Shown piece by piece: positions 1 to 10,764 of a stretch of 64,000 nt of DNA. How positions within the stretch are numbered: the stretch's first letter is position 1; each line of letters starts with the position of its first letter. Below the pieces are notes generated by a model. It did no database searches. It saw only the letters and a program-made list of their open reading frames with translations, and was not told the origin of the DNA. The stretch lies in assembly GCA_028551475.1 (NCBI GenBank), contig CM052354.1, positions 29,659,258 through 29,723,257 of the forward strand, given 5' to 3'. This DNA is from Casuarina equisetifolia (taxonomy: Eukaryota; Streptophyta; Magnoliopsida; Fagales; Casuarinaceae). A program made the position numbers and the translations under genes.

Positions 1-721
1 ATTTGTTGTTGCCTTTTGACCATATCAACATAAGGACAACAATGTACATTCTCTTCAACTTCGACTACTAGAGTGCATTTACAATACTAAATTTACATTC
101 TACAGATGGTAACCTTGAAATCAGAATTTTTGAAACAATTTCCGTGCATTACAAATTGTTGACAAAGTGATCAATTTTGCTTTTCGTCCACTTAAAGGCA
201 TTTTTCATGTTCATTCCAATTATAGAGATAACGAAGGCCAATTTAGTTAAAATTTCATCAATTTAATGTTTGTCAAGCAAGATAGATATTCCAATACAAC
301 AAAGCTCTCTTTATTATGGTTCAGGCTTAGAAGACTCTGATTTCCACATACACAAATTGCTTAAACTAAAAGTTCATCAATATAACATTATGAGCTATGG
401 TTTTTCCACATTGCATTAATGTTAAATTGAAAAAGATGCAAAGCTTTTTCCAAAAAACTAATTGCTTAAACTAAAGCTTCATTAATACAACGTTATAAGC
501 ATGACTAATGAAGAATGCTAATAAAGGATAAACCCCCTACTTCAGTTCTTGCCTCTATTTTCAAAAGGAAAAAACAACTAAGCTAACTGCATCTATAACT
601 ATATTCTATGTCTTTGTCTATCGAGAAAAGAAAAGACTATCTTTATGATTTAAATAGGTATCAATATCAATAACTAGAATTTTCTTTCAAATTTTTCACT
701 AATCACACTAGGATTCATTAC
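1..721. other. 3' flank of kinase paralogue 1, no gene seen
   Basis: No coding exon is visible. Positions 63-330 match 17363-17700 with substitutions and small indels (shared blocks include the stretch starting ctagagtgcatttacaata and the one reading ttgacaaagtgatc). Both segments lie downstream of the two kinase paralogues, so this is the outer part of a segmental duplication. The last 10-20 bases before the kinase stop contain nothing else recognisable. Confidence 0.6.
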
Positions 722-2922
722 TCAATCACTCAACTCTCCCATACGTTCTTTAAGAGCTTTTTTCTGACCAGCTTGCAGCATTCTGCGACCACCTTGCAAT
801 GCTTCATTGAAATCATCCACCGTATCCGAGGGGGTGGGTTCAGTGTCATCAGTTATTTCGAGCAGTTTTTGGAGTTCATCTAGGCCATATCCATTTAAAC
901 CTAGAACAATCTACACAATTTGCAAGCAATAGAATAAGTTAGAAGCAATTTAAGCATTTAGTATTTCTGTATGACATTATGCAACTTAGTTCATGATGGT
1001 TTGCTAGTAGTACTATTAAGGCAAGGGAGCATATCTATAAGAGGAAATATTTTGCTGGACCTGGATAGGCCACTCCAACCATAACATCCTCTTACCTATT
1101 TGTGACTTGCGCATGGTCATAGACTTGATCCAATAAGCAAAGAAATAGAGAATAAAAAATGAAGGTTTGGACCTTACTTGATTCATTTTTGGTCGATTCC
1201 TTCGCCGTTTCTGCACACAAGCACCTGCACAAGTGACCATGAGGATCATCTCTCCTTTTTCATAAGCACTTCCTAGTTTTGGATCAATGAAAGCTTCAAA
1301 GTTTTGACTGTTCAGAGCTGGTGGAAGCAAAGGCCTTGCCTGTAATGCCAATAAGATTTGGTTTTTATTTATGACATCCAAAATAAAAATTTATTCGTAT
1401 TATGGCCATGAATCTAAACAATGAACTCACCTAGTCAACTAAACTGAAGCCATTTGAGCCTACAGCTTTGCATCCAGTGATCAACTCTAGAAGCACGACC
1501 CCAAAAGAATAAACATCTGATTCTTCTGTGTACTCTCCAGTAAAAAAATGGTCTGGGTCTATATAACTGCCACAAGAGAGGATAGAATTAACAAAAAATA
1601 TCATGACTTTAGCACATATAGATCATCAATCTAGACTACTTAAAATTGTTGTGTTAAAATATGATCTATCAAACAATAAAAGTAAGTACATAGAAAATCA
1701 AAGAAATTAGTCTTTTACCCAAAAGTTCCCATTTGCCCAGTGCAAACTTTAGTATCAGAACCAGAAACAACCCTTGCACATCCAAAATCCGTTACCTGAG
1801 CATAATCACCTGTCTTGTTATCGAGTTGTAACTTTGCAGCATATGAAAAGCTTTTCAATTACATATCCTTCATCCAAGATGGTTCAAAACGCAACAAAAA
1901 TTAAGGAATTGATATTGCACCAATACCTTTGGCTCAAACTTGAAATCTAGGAGTATATTTTCTGGCTTGAAATCAAGATGAAAAATCATAAAAGAACCTA
2001 CATATTCATATACATATAATTAAGATGTAAGCTGAATTTCAAAAATAGAAACTCACAAGAATGAGTTAACCACTATTATGATGAGGATAAGAGAGAAGGA
2101 GAAAGAGATGATAAACTTACAGTTCTTGTGTATGTGTTGTAGTGCATTTGCAAGTCCAATAGCAATTTTATATCTTCTAGACCAATCAATGGTTCGTTGG
2201 TTTTCCCCTGCAATAGAAATTTTTTGTCAAGACCATAGATCCACCAAAAGAAAGAATAATCTTACAGGTTTTCTAATTATATAAGCATCCAATAACTATT
2301 GTCCTTGTTTATTGTTGTGTTTGATTGATATACGTATAGATTAAAACAATATTCCTAAAAGACTCAACATCATGACATGAAACCAGTATCAATCAGCAAT
2401 CAAACTTCTATCCTAGCACATAGAGTAACAATTAATTGACACAAAAAAAAAGTAGAATTGCAAAGAGAAAAGCATTGGATCTTTTGTAAATAGAAAGCAC
2501 CAATTTTGGGTTTAATATGGTATTGTTCCATGTTAATTAAGGGGGAAAAAGAAAAAGAAAGAAAAATTTCTAGTATGAAGAAGCTAAGTTACCGTGTAAG
2601 TGGAACTCCAAAGAATTGTTTGGAACAAACTCATAGATGAGAAATTTATCAGATTCGGTGATACAGGATCCATAGAGCGAAACAAGATTCTTGTGAACGG
2701 CATGGCAAAGAATCTTAATTTCTCTTTCAATGTCTTGTCGTTGAACCTTTGTATTAAACTTCTTTATAGCAACTATCTCCCCAGCTGGAAGAGTTCCTTT
2801 ATAAACAGTCCCAAATCCACCACGTCCAAGAATTCTGTCATCCGCAATGTGATTGGTGGCAACATCTAATTCTTTGTAAGTGAAGCCTTGCGGTTCTAAA
2901 TATAAAGATCTTGTTGTTTGGA
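722..2922 (-). pseudogene. PERK-like serine/threonine kinase, paralogue 1, nonsense-mutated
   Basis: Kinase-domain gene on the minus strand, read as exons 2922-2593, 2207-2121, 1997-1927, 1795-1719, 1566-1431, 1339-1178 and 910-722. All splice phases agree and each intron is GT-AG. Visible motifs in order are the glycine loop GRGGFGTVYKG, VAIKK with the ATP-binding lysine, HLDFKPEN (catalytic loop with Leu in place of the HRD arginine), [18 protein letters not shown] and the C-lobe arginine in RRRNRPKMNQ. The Pro-rich-linker PERK kinases are the nearest family. Lesion: the last codon of the fifth listed exon is TAG (1433-1431), where the paralogue has TGG. Translation would stop inside the C-lobe. 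The exon at 2922 starts in phase 1, so an upstream first exon is required. I did not find it; the region 5' of 3.3 kb is occupied by tandem repeats. Whether the truncated protein is made is unknown. Confidence 0.8.
1431..1433 (-). other. Premature TAG at an exon-intron border
   Basis: The three bases before the GTGAGT donor read GAC TAG|gtgagt. The paralogue at 20533 reads GAC TGG|gtgagt. The conserved LVDW/LADW tryptophan of this kinase family is therefore replaced by a stop through a single G-to-A change. Confidence 0.85.
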
Positions 2923-3328
2923 CTGGCAATTTCAATAAAAAGAAGAAATGAGCTAACTACAATTTAAATCATCAATCAAAATACATTTTTAGTAACTTGA
3001 AAAGGCACCAAAAATAATAGCCTCATAAATGTATTGATGAACAAATATTTAGATGGCAAACAGAATAAATGCTTAAATTACAAACAAAGTACCTGATGAC
3101 AAAGAAACCACTTCATTATAGACTTAATTTTACATATGTATAGAACCAGAACCCTTAAAAATATTAGAAACTATTAAGCATGGTTCGTAAACATCAAGGG
3201 AACCTTTTTTTGCCCTTAAAAAATTGCAATTTAAGTACTGGTCGAGATATCATTGGGATAATTTAATCGTCAAGACTCCATAATACGAACTATTGACAAG
3301 CATCATTCGCGTAGAAAATACAGCCCTC
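2923..3328. other. Intron or upstream sequence of kinase paralogue 1
   Basis: AT-rich and non-coding. The first ~150 bases are similar to the matching intron of paralogue 2 (22261-22400): both share an aaatgagcta block and a gacaaagaaacca/gacaaagagacaa block followed by acttcattatag. This supports the paralogy and implies that the missing first exon of paralogue 1 once lay further upstream. Confidence 0.5.
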
Positions 3329-3405
3329 TCATAAAAGCGTCTGGGAGAGAATATTTACTGCTCTTATAAAGGAACAAAAAGAAGAAAACAGAGGAAAGAA
3401 CCTAT

Positions 3406-3700
3406 CCAAAACAGTCACCATTTGCCAAAAAATAATAATAATAATAAAAGAAAAGAAAAGAAAGGAAGAAACAGAAAAAGCAAGGGAAAAGCAAAGGAAA
3501 AGCAAGGGAAAAGAAAAGAAAAGAAAAGAAAAGAAAAGAAAAGAAAAAAAAAACCTCGTGCCACTGGGATCTGGACGGTCTCCAAAACAGTCACCATTTG
3601 CCAAAAAAGAAAAAAAGGAAGAAACAGAAAAAGCAAGGGAAAAGCAAGGGAAAAGAAAAAAAAAAACTCGTGCCACTGGGACTTGGACGGTCTCTACTCC
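3406..3700 (+). repeat. Duplicated purine-rich tract
   Basis: Two related units, about 180 bp apart, each begin with a tccaaaacagtcaccatttgcc-like block (near 3406 and 3584). Each continues as an almost pure A/G tract on the plus strand (aagaaaagaaaag-type) and ends in a ctcgtgccactgggatctggacggtct-like block. Long open frames on both strands here reflect the low-complexity composition, not genes. Such homopurine-homopyrimidine DNA can form triplex (H-DNA) structures, which is general knowledge and not shown for this site. Confidence 0.75.
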
Positions 3701-3763
3701 GCCCGAAACAATGCAGTGGTAGCTTGGGAGTCTTCGGCATGCTTCAACAAAATGGAGAAAAAG

Positions 3764-4845
3764 GTGAAGATGGAGCTTGAGGATGAAGTGTTTTAGGGCT
3801 TTTTTCACTCCTCAAAGGGAGAAAGGGGACGGCGGGGGCTTGCAAAATAAAGTGTAATGGTTTTGGGTTTTATTGCAGGAGTGACAATAAAAGGTTTCTT
3901 TTCTTATTTTCCTCTCGATCGGAATTTAAAAAGTAATTTTTGCTGCATTTGGTTATTGTCATTTCGAGTGGAATCTAAGATGTATTTTTTGCTATATTTG
4001 ATTCTTGATTTCAAGGTTTTTATTAATTTCAGCACGTTGCCCTCTAAAAACCTTCTTTCAGGGGTGGAGGGGGATGGAGGGGAATGGCGGGAGCGGGTTT
4101 TGCCTCTGTTTCAAAGATGGAGCTTGAAGATGAAGTGTTTTAGGGCTTTTTTCACTCCTCAAAGGGAGAAAGGGGACGGCGGGGGCTTGCAAAATAAAGT
4201 GTAATGGTTTTGGGTTTTATTGCAGGAGTGACAATAAAAGGTTTCTTTTCTTATTTTCCTCTCGATCGGAATTTAAAAAGTAATTTTTGCTGCATTTGGT
4301 TATTGTCATTTCGAGTGGAATCTAAGATGTATTTTTTGCTATATTTGATTCTTGATTTCAAGGTTTTTATTAATTTCAGCACGTTGCCCTCTAAAAACCT
4401 TCTTTCAGGGGTGGAGGGGGATGGAGGGGGATGGAGGGGAATGGCGGGAGCGGGTTTTGCCTCTGTTTCAAAGATGGAGCTTGAAGATGAAGTGTTTTAG
4501 GGCTTTTTTCACTCCTCAAAGGGAGAAAGGGGACGGCGGGGGCTTGCAAAATAAAGTGTAATGGTTTTTGGTTTTATTGCAGGAGTGACAATAAAAGGTT
4601 TCTTTTCTTATTTTCCTCTCTATTGGAATTTAAAAAGTAATTTTTGCTGCATTTGGTTATTGTCATTTCGAGTGGAATCTAAGATGTATTTTTTGCTATA
4701 TTTGATTCTTGATTTTAAGGTTTTTATTAATTTCAGTACGTTGCCCTCTAAAAACCTCATTTCAGGGGATGGAGGGGAATGGCGGGGGCGGGGGCGGGAG
4801 CGGGTTTTGCCTCTGTTTCAAAAATTCTCTGGGCTAAAGCCCTAA
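3764..4845 (+). repeat. Tandem ~350-bp repeat, three copies plus a leading part
   Basis: The same unit starts at 3857, 4204 and 4561 (periods 347 and 357) with atggttttggg-type sequence. A leading partial unit begins at about 3764. Copies are nearly identical. The third has several substitutions and ends in an expanded ggcggggg tract. Differences in length come from a short G-rich minisatellite (ggatggaggg) near the end of each unit. Each unit is open in the frame starting at its ATG (115, 98 and 94 codons), yet the low-complexity hydrophobic translation resembles no family I know. Pyrimidine tracts followed by cag occur at two places per unit, so it may derive from a promoter, leader or intron of a gene. 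Function unknown. Confidence 0.85.
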
Positions 4846-5441
4846 AAAGAGTGACCTCATATCTCATATTACAGAAGATCATACGTGTTTTAATTTCTGC
4901 GCCCATGTATAGCTTTCGGCCCATCTCTCATTCCATTGCTTTTGTACAAATTCTTCTATATTCTTTCACTTGTTAGCAACTGTGAAAGGAGCATATAGCG
5001 CCTCTGGGCATTCCAGAATCGTGCTTGCTGTTTAATCACGCACTCTATTCATAGATGGATTGGCTGCCTTCAGCCGTTCCAGTTATATTCGGCTGAGTTT
5101 CTCATGGTACTATTAGAGTGGTTCCAGGAACATCGTTGGAGGCCAAAATAGTATGGGTCTTTAAATTGTATGAAGAAGATGAATAAAAGGGAGTTACGGG
5201 TGGAATTACAGGATCTTCAGGTGACATAACTAGAATTATCTGAGGTTTTCGAGAATCGTAAGGGTATGTGGTTGAAAAAAGGGAAAACGTCGTACGGTAA
5301 GGATGGGGTTACTTAGACTAAGGGCTCATTCGTCCTTTTGACCATCCACTTTCAACAACTTTTATCTGTATGTCCGGAACACACTCCTTTCGCACTACCA
5401 ACAGAGTGACCACAAAACATCCAAAATTCCCTAATAATTTT
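4846..5441. other. No gene seen
   Basis: Unique, moderately GC-balanced sequence following the tandem repeat. A short open frame at 4779-4976 runs out of the repeat and is not supported as a gene. Confidence 0.4.
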
Positions 5442-5732
5442 TTATAGCGTGAGCACAATCATATTTGGCAGCACGGGATCGGAAAAATAAAAATAAAAAT
5501 AAAAAGACTTAGCTTTCAGAAGCCGACAGGAACGAGAGCCAGCTGGGCAACACAAAAAAGATGGGAGGTAATAGTAGCATCCTGTGCAGGTCAGGCTGTG
5601 ATAGTGATTCTGGATAGGTGAAGTGGGTTCTACCCCCAATATCCGACAGGTTACCTTGTCGACGACGCTCCTCATGGCTTTTAGATAAGGATGAGTCCCA
5701 AAGCCCTTGCCTTTAGTGGAAGAGCTAGTCAT
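5442..5732 (-). CDS. Hypothetical small open frame, possible first exon
   Basis: An ATG-initiated 96-codon frame. The first 26 residues are polar and have gene-like codons (starting MTSSSTKGKGFG). They end at an AAG|GTAACC that could be a splice donor, after which the translation looks random. I do not recognise it. No partner exon is evident downstream on the minus strand before the repeats. It could equally be chance. Confidence 0.2.
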   Translation of the reverse strand: MTSSSTKGKGFGTHPYLKAMRSVVDKVTCRILGVEPTSPIQNHYHSLTCTGCYYYLPSFLCCPAGSRSCRLLKAKSFYFYFYFSDPVLPNMIVLTL

Positions 5733-5739
5733 AAATACA

Positions 5740-6384
5740 GGATCGGGTTTATGCCAAAATTAAAAATATTTTCTTTATTTATTATGTATAGCCAAAATAA
5801 TATTATATATATTTCTAAAATAAGATTGTTGAAATATTAATTTTATTGACTAGATTCAAAAAAGTAATATATAGAAGAATATCTTTATTTCAAAATATTA
5901 AATTCTTTTAAATGAATGTATTATTATGTTAGAATTAAAAAAATTTAAACTTAATTAGAATTAAAAAAATTTTAACTTAATTTTATCTTTTAGATAAATG
6001 GTAATATTTACTTCTGCGTAAAATTAAATGCTACTAAGCTCCCTAATACTCACGACTAAAATCTAATAAAGCAAAAGCTAACTGAATAAAGTCAGCTGGC
6101 GGTGTATTTTGTTGGCCGGGTAAAATCATGTTCTCCCAAGCCCCACGAGACCCATCGACAAGAATTTTTGAAGTTTATAACGTCAAGCCCTTGGAAGTGT
6201 GTCGTCTTCCTTTTTTCTTCAGTAGAACCAGATTATACAAAGCCCCCAAGACCCATCAATAAAACTACTTAAATTTGATGATATAAATCCTTGGTAGTTG
6301 TTGAAATACTTGTTGTTATGTACATGTATATTGGGCTTACTATAGCATCCTAAGCCTTTTATTGTATTTATTGTCAACGCCGTA
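5740..6384. other. AT-rich spacer, no gene seen
   Basis: Positions 5755-6000 are strongly AT-rich with short direct repeats (tagaattaaaaaaattt occurs twice near 5930-5970). Nothing coding is visible before the copia remnant that follows. Confidence 0.4.
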
Positions 6385-9025
6385 ATTATACACGTTGGCT
6401 TATAGACTCAGGTGCTAGTAACTATATCATAGACGATTTTAATTGTTTAATAACTTCTCGGTCATGTATTCATAAATGTAGGATAGTTAGATTACCAAAT
6501 GGCAAACACATACCCATTACTCATATAGGTTTTGTGATCACCCATGACAAATACCGCTTATATAATGTTTTATATGCTCCATCTTTTACTGTCAATTTAT
6601 TATTCACTACAACATATACCAAAGATAATCGTTGCACCATTACACTGTTTCCTTACCTTTGTTTCTTTTAGGACTTACAAATTGGGACAATGACAGGGCT
6701 TGGTAGAGTGAAACATAAACTCTACTATCTGATAAACACTTTTGATAATGCATGTAATTCAGCATTAAATAGTTGTGTAGTAGGTCATTTTGCTTTCTAA
6801 AAATGGAACCATGATTGTCAATTTTCTTCTATTCCTACATGTAATATTTTGCATCAAAAATTGGGTCACCCTTCATTTAGTGCTATGCAACATGTTTTTA
6901 ATATATCACATTCTTCTTCATATGATATTAAAGCATGTCTAATTTAACCTCTAGCTATACATGTGCATTCGTCATTTTCCACTACCACTTGTATGACACA
7001 ACATTCGTTTGAACTCTTACATGTTGACATATGAGGCCTTTACAAAACCTTATCACATATGAGGGCTAGATATTCCTTAACCATGGTCGATGATCACACA
7101 TGGGCCATTTGGACATATATAATGGTTCGTAAAATAGAAACCCTTCGTAATATTAAGGCCTTTTTTGCAATGGTGACAACTTAATTTGGAGTGCACATCA
7201 AACGCATCTGCACTAACAATGCACAAGTTTTTTTTAGCTCACCATGTGTATCCTTCTTTGAGTCTTAAGGTGTCATACATAAAAGTTTGTCCTTACACAC
7301 CTCAACAAAATAAGGTGGTAGAGAGAAAACATTGATATTTGTTTAATGTCACCTGAGTCTTATGTTTTCAATCCCATTGTCCCATTTGTTTTTGGAGCAA
7401 ATGTTTTTTAACTGCCACCTATTTGATTAATAAGGCACCCATTCAATTACTTGAAGGAAAAATGTCTTATGAGAAACTGTTTGGGAAACCTCTATTGCTA
7501 AATCACCTTCGTGTATTCGAATGCCTATGTTATGCATCCAACTTAACTCAAAATGATAAGTTTGGCTCGCATTCTATTCCATCTATATTCATGAGATATC
7601 CTCATGCTCAAAAAGGTTATCACCTCCTTGCCCTTGATAGTGAGAATTTCTTTGTGAGCCATGACGTAACATTTCATGAAACAATTTTTTCCTTTTGATT
7701 GCTCATCTCCACCATTATCTATCGAGCATCCATCATTGATTAACATTAATTTACAAGATCCTGATTCACTTGCTATTGTTCCCTACACTAGGCCAAATTA
7801 AAAAGTCCTAGTTGGCCCACCATCATTTACTACAAAGAAATTTTCATGCAAATGACAGTTAGGTAGAATTCCTAAACTACCTACTTGGCATCAAGATTAC
7901 ATTTGCTCTTATACTGATTCATCACATGATTCCATGCCCTTTTCAATTGCACATCCCATCTCCCATGTCTTATCACATCATAGATTGTCTAGCCAATATA
8001 ACCATTTTATTTACTTTATCTCGGCTACAGTAAAACCTACATCCTATCCTGAGGCCATCTTAGATCCTAAATGGTATGATGCCATGATTAAGGAGATTAG
8101 AGTATTAGAATCAAATCATACATGAGAATTGGTGTCTTTGCCTGTAAGTCGTCATGCTATTAGCAACAAATGGGTGTATAAGATTAAATATAATGTTGAT
8201 GGAAGTATTGGCTGCTACAAGGCTTATCTTGTGGCAAAGGGATATTGTCAAAGAGCAGAAGTGGATTATGAAGACATTTTCGCCCCTGTAGGAAAGTAGG
8301 TAATTGTTTGCATTCTCACTACTTTTGTGGCTATTCACCACTGGAAAATGTATCAGATGAATGTGCATAACGCCTTCCTTCAAGGAGACTTAGACACATA
8401 AATATACATGTGACTTCCAGAAGGTGTATAGCTTAAGGGGGGATCAAAAGTGTGTAAGCTTAAGAAGTCTCTTTATGGCTTAAAACAAACCTTCAGACAA
8501 TGGTACCAAAAGTTTGCAAATGCCCTTCTATGAGCTGAATTTCATCATTCTCAGCATGATCACTCTTTGTTCCTCAAGCAAACACGTAAAGGACTACTCA
8601 TTGTTTTCATTTACGTTGATGATATGATTATCACAAGAGGAGATGAGGATGGTATCATTAGATTGAAAGAGTACCTATGTTCTTCGTTTTGGATCAAAGA
8701 CCTTGGATTGGTAAAGTATTTCTTGGGAGTAGACATGACGCATTCTCTTACTAGCATTGTGATGAACCAATGGAAATATGCCTTAGAACTAATATTTGAA
8801 TATAGACTTTCCAAATGTAAACTAGTTGATACACCCATTGAGTAGAATTTTAAGTTCACTAGAGTTGATTATGATGAATTCCTTAGGAAAGAAGGGGATA
8901 CACCCCTAAAGGGTAAGCGAGGATATTAGCATCTAGTTGGGAGGGTGATTTATTTCATTGTTACTAGGCTGGACATATGTTTTGCTATGGGCTTGCTTAG
9001 TTAGTTCATTGCAACTTCATTTTCA
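6385..9025 (+). mobile_element. Degenerate Ty1/copia pol remnant I
   Basis: Frames broken by many stops and shifts but collinear with copia pol. Seen in order: aspartic protease motif LIDSGASNYI (about 6400), the GAG-pre-integrase motif around CNILHQKLGHPS (about 6845), an integrase core start ELLHVDI (about 7015), the integrase C-terminal part (7423-7698), a reverse transcriptase start with NKWVYKIK and YKAYLVAKGY (8160-8250), IYVDDMII (about 8610) and the palm/thumb end including VTRLDICFAMG (about 8960). RNase H and both LTRs are not recognisable. This is an old, non-functional insertion. The coding order shows it was inserted in plus orientation. Confidence 0.88.
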
Positions 9026-9600
9026 CAATAAAAGGAGACCGGTCAAACTAAAGGAACCTTTAGATTCCTAAATAACCCAATTAGCCACACAATCTCACAT
9101 GTCATGGATGCCATAGTCCGATATTCGGACTCTATGGAAGAGCGAGATACTGTAGACTGTTTCTTGCTTTTCCAAGAGATGAGAGAGTCACCGAGCATAA
9201 TGCAAAATCTCATAATATAACAACATTTGCATTTACTCTAATGTTTATGGCTCCAAATAAACAACATGCTTTCTCCAACACTAATCTAGATGTTTGAGTT
9301 GCTATCATATCCAATCTCCTCACTTAATTTAATTTTGCTTGGCTTTGAGGTTCATCTTTCTATTTCTAGGTTAAGAATACGGTCCTATAGTTCTCGTGGT
9401 TTAACAAAAGCAAGTTTAGAATTGTTGCCGTCTGATGGATTCCTTGACTTTTTGAACGCCAATGGGTTGGACCTTTCAATTTACATCACCAATGATTCCA
9501 CCCCTGGTTATGTAAGGAACTACTGTTAAGATTCAAATGACCATAAATGGTGAAACAAGTATATAGATCTAAAAAGAAGCTTGGCAAACTGTTTGTTTAC
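9026..9600. other. No supported gene
   Basis: A 79-codon open frame at 9290-9529 has no recognisable motif. The stretch lies between a copia remnant and a LINE remnant and is probably more decayed retroelement sequence. Confidence 0.35.
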
Positions 9601-9770
9601 CAGAGAAGGAAAGGAGATTAGGTTTACTGAACCTCAAAACTTGGAATAAAGTCCTTTTAGGACGTATGTTTTGGAATCTCATTAATCTCCCAGAATGCTC
9701 ATTATGGAGTAAATGGATTCACAATACAAAGTGTAAAAGAACCTCAGTAATGCAGTTGGAAATAAAAGGT
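9600..9770 (+). mobile_element. LINE tail remnant (zf-RVT-like)
   Basis: Reading about 9605-9745 gives RLGLLNLKTWNKVLLGR followed by FWNLINLPECSLWSKWIH. This matches the region just after reverse transcriptase in plant non-LTR elements (the zf-RVT domain, usually GGLG...WN.ALL.K...SLW..W). Only this fragment is present. No endonuclease or RT core was seen nearby, and no poly-A tail could be tied to it. Confidence 0.6.
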
Positions 9771-10235
9771 ACCATAAACTCATTTCAGCTAAGAATTCCT
9801 GAAAGTGCTCCACTGAATTTTGTTTCTACATTGCTTTGTTTGCTATTGTTCCGTTAAAATCCAGAATTAAGTGTGTTTTCTTTTCCTTCTCTTTTTAGAT
9901 GTTTCTCTAAGTAGCTCTAGTCCTAGTAAGGGTAAACTAATACCAACGGTGAGGTTATCGGATTGGGACTGGAGTAGGCAGTCCGTGGGTGCAATGGCGT
10001 AAACCTAAGAAATCCAAATGGTTCCATGAGAAAGATAAAAAACTAAGACAATAAAACATAAACTAACAAAGATTCATTTCCCAATTGTCCTCACAAGTTA
10101 TATTGAATGGAATATAATAGGGTTTGATGGGCTTGGGCCAAGCTTATATATTGGGCCTAAGTCAAGACTTGTAACAGAATCAGTATTCAGTCCATCCAAA
10201 CTAAGCAAAAGAAGGTGGCTTTGGTAATTATGTCA

Positions 10236-10405
10236 CTTGAGGTGTTGACACTGAGACCGTGGAAGCTCTACGCTGCTTCACATTTAGCTTTGCTCGTTCC
10301 AGGGATTGTCACACTCAAGAAACTTGTGCCATTTGCCTGAAGGATTACAAAGATGGGGAAATTCTCTAAGTTCTTCCTTACCGACATGTTAGGACTCTGG
10401 TATTT
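10236..10405 (+). pseudogene. Orphan RING-H2 finger fragment
   Basis: Around 10311-10400 the translation reads DCHTQETCAICLKDYKDGEIL, then an in-frame TAA, then LPYRHVRTL. This is the first half of a RING-H2 finger of the plant RNF13/RMR type (TCAICL-DY--GE-LR-LPC-H). The Cys after Pro is replaced by Tyr and the second half is missing. Such domains are ubiquitin E3 ligases. This copy is a fragment, about 350 bp upstream of a copia remnant, and may be a captured or retro-copied gene piece. Confidence 0.55.
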
Positions 10406-10764
10406 TGTTGGCAATTTCTGTAAAGTTGTAGTGCCAGTTGATAACTCTATTTTTATAGAGTTATTTTACTTATTTTAGGCAATAAATAACTTTAATAATT
10501 GTGAGAAAACATTTGAACTCCTATTTATTTACCTAAATTTATCTTGTTTATGTAGCACAAGGAAGCAAGGAGAAAAAGGATGAACATGGAGAGCCTAATG
10601 CTTATTGTGTGGCAAAATCGTAATATCAAGATCAAGAAAGTCAAGATGGGCTTGGGCTTTGAATGATTGTTATTAGATTTAATTGTTATTGGGTTTTCTA
10701 AATAATTAGAAAACCTAATCATATTAAGAGTTCAAAGCCTAATTAAATTAAGAGTTCAAAACCC

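Noticed and set aside
3329-3808. Long open frames on both strands (up to 159 codons)
   Set aside because: Produced by the low-complexity A/G tract; Lys/Arg/Glu- or Phe/Leu/Ser-only translations with no domain.
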